A DNA stretch of 47,607 nt, taken from positions 1 to 47,607 of the forward strand of contig CAILCO010000031.1 in assembly GCA_903832735.1 (NCBI GenBank), in the 5' to 3' direction. This stretch comes from an uncultured Sterolibacterium sp. (GTDB lineage: Bacteria; Pseudomonadota; Gammaproteobacteria; Burkholderiales; Rhodocyclaceae). Positions 38,189 through 47,487 of the stretch are shown in pieces. The notes beneath the pieces were generated by a model. The model worked only from the letters and a program-made list of their open reading frames with translations. It was not told the DNA's origin and did not search any database. Made by a program: the position numbers and the translations under genes. How positions within the stretch are numbered: the stretch's first letter is position 1; every line of letters starts with the position of its first letter.

Positions 38189-39543
38189 TGAACGAACTCA
38201 GTCTCGGTCTGCTCTATGGCGGCGCGACCTTGCTGGTGATGCTCTCCGGCATGCCGATCGCCTTCGCCTTGGGCATGGTGGCGGTGGTCTTCATGTATTT
38301 CTTCATGCCCGGCTCCTCGCTCGACACGGTGACGCAGAACGTCTACGAGGAAATGGCCAGCGTCACCCTGCTGTCCATTCCCCTGTTCATACTCAAGGGC
38401 GCGGCAATCGGCAAGTCGGCGGCCGGACGCGATCTGTACCTCGCGCTCCATGCCTGGCTGCATCGCATTCCCGGCGGACTGGGCATCGCCAACGTCTTCG
38501 CCTGCGCCCTGTTCGCGGCGATGGCCGGCTCCAGCCCGGCGACCTGCTCGGCCATCGGCAGCGCCGGCATCCCCGAGATGAGAAGCCGCGGCTATTCGCC
38601 CGGCTTCGCCGCCGGCATCATCGCCGCGGGCGGCACTCTGGGCATCCTCCTGCCGCCGTCGATCACCATGATTCTCTACGCCGTGGCAGCGGAGCAATCG
38701 CTGGGCCGGCTGTTCCTGGCCGGCATCGGCCCCGGCCTGCTGATGGTGGTGCTGTTCTCGCTCTATGCGGTGTCTCGTTACCGCAAGGAATACGCCCAGG
38801 CGCTGGCCAGTCACGCCGCCGGCGGCGTGAAATCCTCCTATCTCGACCAGCAGCAATACACCCTGCGGGAGAAGGTCGAGATGCTGCCGCGCGTCCTGCC
38901 CTTCGTCATCCTCCTGACCGGCGTCATGGTGGCGCTCTATGGCGGTTACGCCACGCCCTCGGAGACCGCCGGCCTGGGCGCCGCGCTGGCGCTCGCCCTG
39001 ATCGCCATAATCTACGGGCTGTGGCGGCCCCGGCAGCTCCAGCCCATCCTCTCCGGAACGCTGCGCGAATCGACGATGCTGATGTTCATCATCGGCATGT
39101 CGCTGCTCTACTCCTACGTCATGAGCTATCTGCACATCAGCCAGTCGACGGCGGAATGGATCGTCGCCCTGGCGCTGTCGAAATGGGCGCTGCTCGCGGT
39201 GATCCTGGTGATGGTGATGGTGCTCGGCTTCTTCCTGCCGCCGGTATCGATCATCCTGATGACCGCGCCGATCATCCTACCGCCGCTGAAAGCGGCCGGC
39301 TTCGACCTGATCTGGTTCGGCGTGATCATGACCATCGTCATGGAAATGGGACTGATCCATCCGCCCGTCGGACTGAACCTCTTCGTCATCAGGAACATCG
39401 CGCCGGACATTCCGTTGCGCGACGTGATTCTTGGCGTACTGCCCTTCCTGCTCCTGATGTTCGTCGCCATCATACTTTGCTGCCTGTTGCCCGGCATCAT
39501 TACCGTCCTGCCCGATGCGATCATGGGCCTGTCAACCAAATAA
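38188..39543 (+). CDS. matM: TRAP transporter large membrane subunit (DctM type)
   Basis: A 451-residue permease with about twelve transmembrane helices that couples sodium entry to uptake. The start ATG at 38188 overlaps the matQ stop. Family blocks are SGMPIAFALGMVAVVFMY, PLFILKGAAIGKSAAGRDLY, FAAMAGSSPATCSAIGSAGIPEM, AAGGTLGILLPPSITMILYA and MEMGLIHPPVGLNLFVIRNI. It works with MatQ and the MatP binding protein. Confidence 0.94.
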   Translation: MNELSLGLLYGGATLLVMLSGMPIAFALGMVAVVFMYFFMPGSSLDTVTQNVYEEMASVTLLSIPLFILKGAAIGKSAAGRDLYLALHAWLHRIPGGLGIANVFACALFAAMAGSSPATCSAIGSAGIPEMRSRGYSPGFAAGIIAAGGTLGILLPPSITMILYAVAAEQSLGRLFLAGIGPGLLMVVLFSLYAVSRYRKEYAQALASHAAGGVKSSYLDQQQYTLREKVEMLPRVLPFVILLTGVMVALYGGYATPSETAGLGAALALALIAIIYGLWRPRQLQPILSGTLRESTMLMFIIGMSLLYSYVMSYLHISQSTAEWIVALALSKWALLAVILVMVMVLGFFLPPVSIILMTAPIILPPLKAAGFDLIWFGVIMTIVMEMGLIHPPVGLNLFVIRNIAPDIPLRDVILGVLPFLLLMFVAIILCCLLPGIITVLPDAIMGLSTK

Positions 39544-39550
39544 TCACGAA

Positions 39551-41065
39551 ATGAGCAATCTCTACACTCTGCTGCAAGCGCATTTTCCCAAGGATGCCAG
39601 CAAACCCTGCCTGATCCTGCCTGACCGGCGGGTATGGAGTTACCGCGACATCGAGCGGGCTTCCGGCCGGATCGCCAACCTGATCGAGGCCCTCGGGCTC
39701 GTTCCCGGCGACCGCATCGCGGTGCAGGTGGAAAAAACGCCGGAGGCGCTGGTGCTTTATCTTGCCTGCCTGCGCGCCGGGATGGTCTTCCTGCCGATGA
39801 ATCCGGCCTATCAGCGCCATGAGCTGGCCTACTTCCTCGCCGACGCCAAGCCCGGCCTGTTCGTCTGCCGGCCGCAGATGCGGGCACTGGCCGATCAACT
39901 GGCTTTGGCCGCCGGCGTGGCGCATGTCCTGGATCTGGACGACGACGGCCGCGGCAGCCTGATCGACGCCGCGGCGGGACAGCGCGATGCCTACGTCGAC
40001 GTGGCCAGGAACGGCGGCGATCTCGCCTGCATCCTGTACACCTCGGGCACGACCGGCCGCTCCAAGGGCGCGATGCTGAGCCATAGGAACCTCGCCGCCA
40101 ATGCCCGGGTGCTCAGCGCCACCTGGCGCTTCCGGCCGGACGACGTGCTCCTGCACATGCTGCCGATCTTCCATGTCCACGGTCTTTTCGTCGCCAGCCA
40201 TTGCGTCCTGATGAGCGGCTCGGCGATGTTCTTCGAGCCGAAGTTCGACGTCGGCCGCGCGCTCCAGCTGCTGCCGCAAGCCACCGTCTTCATGGGCGTG
40301 CCGACCTACTATGTCCGCCTGCTGGCCGAGCCCGGATTCAAGCGGGATACGTCAGCCGGGATACGCCTCTTCGTCTCCGGCTCGGCGCCGCTGTCCCTGG
40401 AAACCTTCGAGGAATTCAAGGTGCGCGCCGGTCACACCATACTCGAGCGCTACGGCATGACCGAGGGCGGCATGTTCACCTCCAATCCCTATGACGGCGA
40501 GCGGCGCGGCGGCAGCGTCGGGCATCCGCTGCCCGGCACCGAAGTGCGCATCGTCGATGAACAAGGCGGGCTCATCAATGATCGACGGGTCGGCCAGATC
40601 GAGGTGCGCGGCGATAACGTCTTCATCGGTTACTGGCGGATGCCGGAGAAAACCGCCGAGGAATTCACGCCCGACGGCTGGTTCAGGACCGGCGACCTGG
40701 GCAGCCGCGATGCCGACGGCTATATCCGCATCGTCGGCCGCTCCAAGGATCTGATCATCACCGGCGGACTCAACGTCTATCCCAAGGAGATCGAGGAGCT
40801 CATCGATGCCATGCCCGGCGTCGTCGAGTCGGCGGTGATCGGCCTGCCGGATCCCGATTATGGCGAAGCGGTGACCGCCGTGGTGATACGGCGCCAGGAT
40901 GCCCAGGGAGATTTGCCCAGCGAGGCGGGGATCATCGCGCAACTGAAGGGAACGCTGGCCAACTTCAAGGTACCGAAGCGGGTGGTCTTCGCCACCGAGC
41001 TGCCGCGCAACGCCATGGGCAAAGTGCAGAAGAACCTGCTGCGCCAACAATACCCGGGGACCTGA
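39551..41065 (+). CDS. matB: Malonyl-CoA synthetase
   Basis: A 504-residue acyl-adenylate-forming enzyme that makes malonyl-CoA from malonate, CoA and ATP. The start at 39551 (MSNLYTLLQAHFP) is preferred to an upstream in-frame ATG inside matM. Motifs: YTSGTTGRSKGA (residues 163-174), MLPIFHVHGLFVA, RYGMTEGGMFTSNP, the hinge RTGDLGSRDADGY and the catalytic Lys region PRNAMGKVQKN. YGMTEGGM and MFFEPKF are typical of MatB. Last gene of the malonate module; the next gene begins after four bases. Confidence 0.92.
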   Translation: MSNLYTLLQAHFPKDASKPCLILPDRRVWSYRDIERASGRIANLIEALGLVPGDRIAVQVEKTPEALVLYLACLRAGMVFLPMNPAYQRHELAYFLADAKPGLFVCRPQMRALADQLALAAGVAHVLDLDDDGRGSLIDAAAGQRDAYVDVARNGGDLACILYTSGTTGRSKGAMLSHRNLAANARVLSATWRFRPDDVLLHMLPIFHVHGLFVASHCVLMSGSAMFFEPKFDVGRALQLLPQATVFMGVPTYYVRLLAEPGFKRDTSAGIRLFVSGSAPLSLETFEEFKVRAGHTILERYGMTEGGMFTSNPYDGERRGGSVGHPLPGTEVRIVDEQGGLINDRRVGQIEVRGDNVFIGYWRMPEKTAEEFTPDGWFRTGDLGSRDADGYIRIVGRSKDLIITGGLNVYPKEIEELIDAMPGVVESAVIGLPDPDYGEAVTAVVIRRQDAQGDLPSEAGIIAQLKGTLANFKVPKRVVFATELPRNAMGKVQKNLLRQQYPGT

Positions 41066-41069
41066 AGTT

Positions 41070-43235
41070 ATGGCTAGCGTTCATGGCGCCGGCAAAATAT
41101 TGCTTTGCTATGATTCGGCCGGCGCCGCTGAAATCGTCAAACTGCTGGAAGACCAGGCTTATCGGCGGATAACGGTCGTCGTCGATCCGCGCCGGGTGCT
41201 GCCGCTCCTTGGCGAGGAGGCTTTCGATCTGCTCCTGCTCGATATCGAGATGCCCGGCAGCGACGGCATCGCGCTTACGCGCCAGATCCGCCAGCGCCAT
41301 GCCCAGGCCGAACTGCCGATCCTGGCGATCACCGCGAGCATCCGGGGCGAGGCGCGCAACCAGGCGCTTACCGCCGGCGCCAGCGATTATCTGTACAAGC
41401 CGCTTGACCCGGTCGAACTGTCCTTGCGCGTAGCCAGCCTGCTGGCACTCGGCAACGTGCGCAAAGCCCATCTGGCGATAGAGCATCATCTCGGCGTCGA
41501 GGTCGCCGCATGGACCACCAAGCTCGACATGCTGATCGAGAACGGACTGATGCTGGCTATGGAGCGCGATCGCTCCAAGCTCCTGCGGCACATCCTGGTC
41601 GAGGGTCAGGCGCTGCTCAATTGCGACGGCGCGACCCTCTACCTGGTCACCGAGGAGAAGACCCTGCGCTTCGCGATACGCACCCGCGACGATGCACTGC
41701 CAGCATTCGAGATTCCCCTCCATGACCCGGAAACCGGCCTGCCCAACGAGAAATTCGTGGCCACCTACGTGGCCTTGCACAACAAGCCGGTGCTGATCGA
41801 CGACGTCTACCGGGAGACCCGTTTCGACCTCTCCGGCACCCGCAGCTTCGACCAGGAAAGCCGCTACCGCACCGTCTCCATGCTCACGGTGCCGATGGCG
41901 CCGCGCGGCGGCGAGGTCATCGGCGTCCTCCAGTTCATGAATGCGCTCGATCCGCGAACGGGCGCAATCGTCCCCTTTTCGCAGGATCTCCTGGCGCTGG
42001 TCGAAGCGCTCGCGGCGCAGGCCGCCGTCGCACTCGACAACCTGCAACTGGTCGAAGCGCAGAAGGCCCTGGTCGAAAATATGATTCGCGTCATCGCCAC
42101 CGCCATCGACGCCAAGAGCCCCTATACCGGCCGCCATTGCAACCGGGTTCCGGAACTCGCGCTGATGCTCGCGGAAGCGGCCAGCGCGACGGACTCCGGG
42201 GCGATGGCCGAGTTTCGCTTCAACACCCCCGACGAGTGGCGCGAGTTCCGCATCGGCACCTGGCTCCATGATTGCGGCAAGGTCACGACGCCGGAATATG
42301 TGATCGACAAGGCGACGAAGCTGGAAACGATCTACAACCGGATTCATGAAATCCGCATGCGCTTCGAAGTCCTGCTCCGCGACGCGGAAATCGAGCGCCT
42401 CCGCGCCGTCCAGGAAGGCGCAAATCCCGGTCTATGCGCCGGCCGCTACGAGAGCCGCCGGGCCCAGTTGATCGACGACTTTGCCTTCATCGCCGCAGCC
42501 AATATCGGCGGCGAAACGATGGCCGCCGAAGATATTGCGCGCCTCCAGGGCATCGCCGAAACGGTGTGGCTGCGTCACTTCGACGACCGGTTGGGGCTGT
42601 CTTACGCCGAGGCGCAGTTGCGCAGTGGCGAGTCGATTGCGACCCTGCCGGCGCAGGAACGCCTGCTCGCCGACAGGCCGCGCGACCTGGTGCCGCGCGA
42701 AGCTGCCGACATCCCGGATCCGGCCTTCAACTTCAAGATGCGGGTGCCGGAATATCTCTACAACCGGGGAGAACTCTACAACCTGAGCATCCCTCGCGGC
42801 ACCCTGACCGAAGAGGAACGCTACAAGATCAATGAACACATGGTGCAGACCATCATCATGCTGGAGCGCATGAATCTGCCCAAGTCGCTGCTGCGCGTCC
42901 CGGAGTATGCCGGCACCCACCACGAAAAACTCGACGGCGGCGGCTATCCGCGCCGCCTGACTGCGGCGGAACTTTCGCTGCCGGCCCGTATCGTCGCCGT
43001 CGCGGATATCTTCGAGGCGCTGACCGCGCCGGACCGTCCTTACAAGAGGCCGAACAAGGTCTCGGAAGCGATCCGGATCCTCTATCAACTGAAAAAGATC
43101 GGCCATATCGATCCCGACGTGTTCGACCTCTTCCTCACCTCCGGCGTCTATCGCCAATACACCGAGCGCTTTCTCACCGCCGACCAGAATGACCAGGTGG
43201 ATATCTCAACTTTTCTCGGACCGATTCACGGCTGA
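41070..43235 (+). CDS. REC-GAF-HD-GYP signalling protein with a large insertion in the HD-GYP domain
   Basis: A 721-residue cytoplasmic protein. Residues 8-125 are a receiver domain: phospho-acceptor Asp58 in LLLLDIEMPG, Lys in YKPLDP, but only one N-terminal acidic residue (Asp15). A GAF domain spans about 155-345. The HD-GYP domain begins near 355; HDCGK starts at His400 and HHEKLDGGGYP at His617. These motifs are normally about 60 residues apart; here they are 217 apart, so about 150 residues are inserted (from TKLETIYNRIHEIRMRFEVL to about LTEEERY). HD-GYP enzymes hydrolyse c-di-GMP, and the metal ligands look intact. The partner kinase is not in the window. It is followed by a CHASE2 cyclase gene after five bases. 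Confidence 0.9.
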   Translation: MASVHGAGKILLCYDSAGAAEIVKLLEDQAYRRITVVVDPRRVLPLLGEEAFDLLLLDIEMPGSDGIALTRQIRQRHAQAELPILAITASIRGEARNQALTAGASDYLYKPLDPVELSLRVASLLALGNVRKAHLAIEHHLGVEVAAWTTKLDMLIENGLMLAMERDRSKLLRHILVEGQALLNCDGATLYLVTEEKTLRFAIRTRDDALPAFEIPLHDPETGLPNEKFVATYVALHNKPVLIDDVYRETRFDLSGTRSFDQESRYRTVSMLTVPMAPRGGEVIGVLQFMNALDPRTGAIVPFSQDLLALVEALAAQAAVALDNLQLVEAQKALVENMIRVIATAIDAKSPYTGRHCNRVPELALMLAEAASATDSGAMAEFRFNTPDEWREFRIGTWLHDCGKVTTPEYVIDKATKLETIYNRIHEIRMRFEVLLRDAEIERLRAVQEGANPGLCAGRYESRRAQLIDDFAFIAAANIGGETMAAEDIARLQGIAETVWLRHFDDRLGLSYAEAQLRSGESIATLPAQERLLADRPRDLVPREAADIPDPAFNFKMRVPEYLYNRGELYNLSIPRGTLTEEERYKINEHMVQTIIMLERMNLPKSLLRVPEYAGTHHEKLDGGGYPRRLTAAELSLPARIVAVADIFEALTAPDRPYKRPNKVSEAIRILYQLKKIGHIDPDVFDLFLTSGVYRQYTERFLTADQNDQVDISTFLGPIHG

Positions 43236-43240
43236 AGCCG

Positions 43241-45367
43241 ATGTTGCGCAACCGGATCAGCAGGAAGATCGGCATGTTCGTGCCCCTGCTCGCGATCGCC
43301 ATGGGCTTCGCCGCCTATCTCTGGAATCCGCTGCCGCTGCAGATCCTGCGCAACGCCGTGTTCGACCAGTTTCAGCGCTGGCATCCGCGGATCTATGTTG
43401 AAGCCCCGGTACGCATTATCGACATCGACGATGAAAGCCTGCGCCGGCTCGGGCAGTGGCCCTGGCCGCGCACCCGGATCGCCGAACTGGTGGCGAAACT
43501 GCAGGATGCCCGGGCTGCGGCCATCGCCTTCGACGTCATCTTCGCCGAGCCTGACCGCACTTCGCCCAAAGCGATGCTCGATCTCTGGCAGGCGCCGGAT
43601 TCGCTGCGCCGCCAGATCGAAGGGCTGCCCGATCATGATCAGGTTCTGACCCAGGCTATCGCCCGCGGCGGAGTCATCGTCGGCTTTGCCGTTGAACGCC
43701 AGAGACATGCCGCCGTCCTGCCCGAGATCAAGGCGCGCTACATCAACATCGGCGAGTCCCCGCAACCTTACGTTGCCGAGTTCGCCGGCGCCATCACCTC
43801 GCTGCCGCAGTTCGAAGCCGCCGCCGCCGGCAACGGCGCGCTGACCTTCATTCCCGATGCCGACGGCGTCATCCGCAAGGTGCCGCTCCTGGTTCGCGCA
43901 GGCGACACACTGCTGCCCTCGCTGGTCGCCGAGGCGCTGCGCATCGCCCAGGGCGCTCGCAATTACACCGTCCGGACCGTCCCGGACAAGGGCGTGGGCA
44001 TCGCGGAAGTTCGCATCGGCAATTTGCCCGTGACGACGACACCCGAGGGCGAAGTCCTGATCAATTTCACCGCGCCCGTGGAGAGCCGCTATATTCCCGC
44101 CTGGAAAATATTCGCCGGCGTGGCCAAGGTCGAAGATCTTGCCGGCCGCATCCTGCTCGTCGGGACCTCCGCCCAGGGATTGATGGATCTGCATTTCAGC
44201 CCTATGGGCGGCGTCATCCCCGGCGTCGAAGCGCATGCCCAGATGCTCGAACAGGTGCTCACCGGCGGCGCGCTGCAGCGCCCGTCATGGGCCGGCGCGA
44301 TCGAGGCCTTGATCATCGTCTGTGCCGGCCTTCTGGTCGGCGCCGTGGCGCTGAGTACCGGCGCGCTGCCCTCGCTGCTGATGCTCTGCGCGCTGCTCGC
44401 CCTGCTCTGGGCAGGCGCCTGGCAGACGTTCATCCTGCGCGGCTTGCAGCTTGATCCGCTGATCCCCAGCCTGGCCCTGATCGTCTGCTACGGGCTCTCG
44501 AGCATCGTCCGGCATCTGTCGAGCGAACGCCGCCAGCGCTGGATCAAGCAGGCCTTCTCGCGTTACGTGTCACCCAATCTGGTGAGCTACCTGATCGACC
44601 ATCCAGACAGCCTCGAACTGGGCGGCCGCCGTCAGCAGTGCAGTTTCGTATTTACCGATCTCGCGGGCTTTACCACCCTGATGGAGCGCCTCGATCCGGG
44701 CGCTGCGGTGAGCCTGCTCAACGACTATCTCGATCGGATGATCGCGATCGCCTTCGCTCACAACGGCACCCTCGATCGCATCGTCGGCGATGCCGTGGCC
44801 ATCCTCTTCTCGGCGCCCGTGACCCAGGCCGACCATCAGCGGCGGGCGTTGTCCTGCGCCATGGCGATGCAGCGATTTTCCCAACAGTACAAGAAGCAGC
44901 TCGCAGCGCAAGGAAAAGCCTTCGGCGACACGCGCATCGGCGTTCATAGCGGCGAAGTCATCGTCGGAAATTTCGGCGGCTCGACGATCTTCGACTACCG
45001 CGCCCTCGGCGACCCGGTCAATACCGCATCCCGGCTGGAAGGCGCGAACAAATATCTGGGCACCCTGGTGTGCGTTTCGGAAGCGACGCTGTCGGGCTGT
45101 CCCGGCTGGCCGGCGCGACCGATAGGACGGATCGTCTTGAAGGGGAAAGCGCAGCCGCTGGCGGTATTCCAGCCTCTGGAACCGGACGACGACCCGGATG
45201 ATCAGTATCAGGGCGCTTTCGATCTGTTGCGCGCCGAACATGGCGGCGCCCTTGCCGCTTTCGAGAGACTCGCCGCAGCGCGACCCGAAGATCCGCTGGT
45301 GAGCTTTCACCTGGAGCGGCTGCGCGCCGGAAAGAGCGGCGACCTGATCGCGCTGACGGAGAAGTAG
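43241..45367 (+). CDS. CHASE2-domain adenylate/guanylate cyclase
   Basis: A 708-residue membrane protein: one N-terminal transmembrane segment (about 12-28), an extracytoplasmic CHASE2 sensor (about 50-340; RIIDIDDESLRRLGQWPWPR is diagnostic), three closely spaced transmembrane helices (about 345-425) and a cytoplasmic class III cyclase domain. Metal Asp473 (FTDLAGF) and Asp517 (VGDAV) and the transition-state Asn594 and Arg598 (VNTASR) are present, so it should be active. Base-selecting positions (R before IVGD, and FDYRALGD) are not the classical Lys/Thr pattern, so cAMP is likely but not certain. Five bases separate it from the HD-GYP gene. Confidence 0.9.
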   Translation: MLRNRISRKIGMFVPLLAIAMGFAAYLWNPLPLQILRNAVFDQFQRWHPRIYVEAPVRIIDIDDESLRRLGQWPWPRTRIAELVAKLQDARAAAIAFDVIFAEPDRTSPKAMLDLWQAPDSLRRQIEGLPDHDQVLTQAIARGGVIVGFAVERQRHAAVLPEIKARYINIGESPQPYVAEFAGAITSLPQFEAAAAGNGALTFIPDADGVIRKVPLLVRAGDTLLPSLVAEALRIAQGARNYTVRTVPDKGVGIAEVRIGNLPVTTTPEGEVLINFTAPVESRYIPAWKIFAGVAKVEDLAGRILLVGTSAQGLMDLHFSPMGGVIPGVEAHAQMLEQVLTGGALQRPSWAGAIEALIIVCAGLLVGAVALSTGALPSLLMLCALLALLWAGAWQTFILRGLQLDPLIPSLALIVCYGLSSIVRHLSSERRQRWIKQAFSRYVSPNLVSYLIDHPDSLELGGRRQQCSFVFTDLAGFTTLMERLDPGAAVSLLNDYLDRMIAIAFAHNGTLDRIVGDAVAILFSAPVTQADHQRRALSCAMAMQRFSQQYKKQLAAQGKAFGDTRIGVHSGEVIVGNFGGSTIFDYRALGDPVNTASRLEGANKYLGTLVCVSEATLSGCPGWPARPIGRIVLKGKAQPLAVFQPLEPDDDPDDQYQGAFDLLRAEHGGALAAFERLAAARPEDPLVSFHLERLRAGKSGDLIALTEK

Positions 45368-45371
45368 CGAC

Positions 45372-45397
45372 GGGCACTTGTGCCAGCGAAGCAGGTG
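45372..45397 (-). repeat. Dispersed intergenic repeat, copy C (left module, inverted)
   Basis: Read on the minus strand this matches 18048-18072 over 25 of 26 positions, the only difference being one extra base. It contains the GGCAC-TT-GTGCC hairpin and begins five bases after the cyclase stop codon. The right module seen in copies A and B is absent here. Confidence 0.7.
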
Positions 45398-45430
45398 ATG
45401 GGCATTGCCGGGTCTCGCCCCGGCGGGCGA

Positions 45431-45462
45431 CTTACTTTCTTGCTGCGCGGCAAGAAAGTAAG
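45431..45462. repeat. Perfect 13-bp stem-loop in a widespread-type intergenic repeat
   Basis: CTTACTTTCTTGC pairs exactly with GCAAGAAAGTAAG across the 6-base loop TGCGCG. The flanking words (GGGTCTCGCCCCGGCGGGCGA before, CAAAGAA after, split by the stem) resemble an intergenic element I recall as common in betaproteobacteria and pseudomonads. There is no T run, so it is not a classical terminator. Confidence 0.75.
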
Positions 45463-45559
45463 CAAAGAATCGCGCCCCGCCGCCCCGGCCCTGCGGGCTT
45501 CCCTCCCTCCGAACCGCCAGCCCGGCCGGCCGCTAAACTCGCTACGCTCAGACAACGCG

Positions 45560-45580
45560 GCCGGACCGCCCCGGTCCGGC
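45560..45580. repeat. 8-bp GC-rich stem-loop (GCCGGACC / GGTCCGGC)
   Basis: Perfect inverted repeat with loop GCCCC, about 100 bases after the AAGAAAGTAAG hairpin and probably part of the same repeat element. Confidence 0.6.
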
Positions 45581-46118
45581 GGCTCTCCACTCGGCGAGGC
45601 AGAGGGGTATTGCCGCTGATAGCCATCAAGAGATGGTCGCCGGAAAATTGCGAATGAGTGCTTCAGACTGATTGCCGTCACCCATCTTCGCGGCACCAAT
45701 TGCCGCACCGTGCCCAAACCGGCCCCATGACCAATGCATGCTCAATGACCGCTAACAGGAAGGCAGCATTTTTAGGAGACCTGGCACCAGGGTCTGCTTC
45801 ACTGCCAAAACCGGCCGGTCGCATTCGTCTGGCCAAAAAATCAAGAAAACCGGTTTGAAGGTCTGCTTTCCAAAATGCTCAACGGCAAATCAGTGCCCTT
45901 TGCCGACGCTGAAAGAATTTTGGAGCGGACACTCAGCACAGAGGTCCATCGTGAGTTCGCCACTTCATAGCTGACGCTCGAGAATTCAAATGGCTGCCGA
46001 GTTGTTTTTTATCCGCGGCAAATTTCTTCGAATAACAATGAGGAATTGTGACTAACGAGTGAGCGAAAACTAACCTTGCGCCAATAACCTTGCTATTATT
46101 GCGGGCATTTATTTGCCT

Positions 46119-46134
46119 TTGGACATATATCCAA
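46119..46134. promoter_or_regulatory. Inverted repeat TTGGA-N6-TCCAA before the TpsB gene
   Basis: Five-base half sites around an AT-only-rich centre lie 13 bases before the TpsB start codon at 46147. The place suits an operator or a translational hairpin; no regulator gene is nearby. Confidence 0.35.
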
Positions 46135-46146
46135 TTTGAGGTTTGC

Positions 46147-47487
46147 ATGCACCCCCTATTATTGACGAAACGCGGCCGCTTTGCCGGCACGCTGATTGGC
46201 TTGACAATCGCCGGGATGGCGACGGCACAGACGCCGCCCAATGCCGGTTCCCTGCTCCAGCAGATTGAGCGCGAGCGGCAGCCAGTCCTGCCGGGCAGGG
46301 TGGTTCCGGAAAAACCTGCTACACCCGAACCCCTGAAAGCCTTGTCCGGACCGACGGTGACCGTCAAGACTTTCCGTTTTGTCGGCAACACCCTGGTCGG
46401 CGAACAGCAGCTTGCGGCCGCCCTATCCGGCTATGTCGGTCAAACCCTGGACTTTCGCCAGTTGCAGATCGTGGTCGGCAAAGTTACCCGGATATACCGC
46501 GAAGCCGGCTGGATCGTGCGCGCCTATCTGCCGCAGCAGGATATTCAGGATGGCGTGGTCACCATCCAGATCGTCGAAGCGGTGTTCGGCGGCACCCGGC
46601 TCGAAGGCGCGCCGGCCAAGCGCATGAGTTTTGAACAGATCGAGAGGATCGTCAGCGCACAGCAGAAGACCGGCGAACTGCTCTATGCCGATGCCATAGA
46701 CCGGGCCTTGCTGCTGGCTGGCGACCTGCCCGGGGTCAATGCAACCGGCGGTCTGCGTGGCGGTGCGAAGAGCGGCGAAACCGATCTGGTCATCAGGATG
46801 AGTGACGGCCCTGCTGCGACGAGCGACGTGACTGTCGATAACACTGGTTCGCGCGCCACCGGGCCGCTGCGACTGGCAATCAATGCGACCGCGAACAGCT
46901 TGGCCGGCCTGGGCGATGCGCTAGCGGGCACGGCGGTTCATACCCAGGGCAGCGACTATCTCCGCCTGGGCGCGACCCTGCCGGTCGGCGGCGATGGCTG
47001 GCGAATAGGGGCCAACACTTCGGCAATGAACTACCAGGTGGTGACGGCTGAATTTGCAGGGCTGAACGTCAAGGGCACTTCCGGCACCCTGGGCCTGGAA
47101 GCCAGCTATCCGGTGATCCGCTCGAAGCTGAAGAACCTCTATTTCAACGCTGCGTTTGATCGCAAGAACTTCGACAACCAGTCAGCCGGCGCCGTGATCT
47201 CGCACTACGATACGCAGGCGCTGACCCTGGGCCTGTCGGGCAACCTGTTCGACAACTTATTCGGCGGCGGCAACAACAGCGCCAGCCTTAGCCTGGTCAA
47301 TGGCAACGTCAATCTCAACGGCTCGCCCAACCAGGCCGCGGATGCCCTGACAGCCCACGCGGCAGGCAATTACACCAAGCTGCGCTATAACGCGAGCCGG
47401 CAGCAGGTGCTGACACCGGAACTGGCAATTTATCTGGCCGCTTCCGGGCAGCGGACGAATGACAACCTAGTGGCCTGTAACGATTGA
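46147..47487 (+). pseudogene. TpsB outer-membrane transporter (FhaC/ShlB/HecB family), truncated by IS insertion
   Basis: The start at 46147 (MHPLLLTKRGRFAG) gives a signal peptide ending ATA before QTPPN; an upstream ATG at 46090 is less likely. TpsB marks follow: an N-terminal plug-like helix (SLLQQIERERQPVLPG), POTRA 1 (VKTFRFVGNTLVGEQQL to VTIQIVEAVFGG), POTRA 2, then the beta barrel (SDVTVDNTGSRATGPLRL onward). Intact members have about 560-580 residues. Here native sequence stops at residue 441 (codon 47467-47469) and five residues plus a stop come from an inserted element. The missing end includes the late barrel strands and the conserved motif region, so secretion is almost certainly lost. 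The partner exoprotein gene is not visible. Confidence 0.85.

Larger units (their letters stand above)
45368..46146. other. Gene-free, hairpin-rich intergenic region
   Basis: About 780 bases without a convincing gene. The left part (to about 45605) is GC-rich and holds a dispersed repeat copy and two strong hairpins. The short frames in it have no ribosome binding site or family resemblance. The right part (about 45620-46146) is more AT-rich, with fragments such as AATGACCGCT and GGTCTGCTT that resemble decayed intergenic repeat words. The promoter for the TpsB gene must lie near its right end. Confidence 0.75.

Noticed and set aside
45380-45619. A 79-codon frame in the repeat region
   Set aside because: It runs through the hairpins of an intergenic repeat and lacks a ribosome binding site; low-complexity Pro/Arg/Gly composition.
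45650-46000. A decayed transposase gene
   Set aside because: Only short repeat-like words were found; no frame with transposase motifs could be traced.
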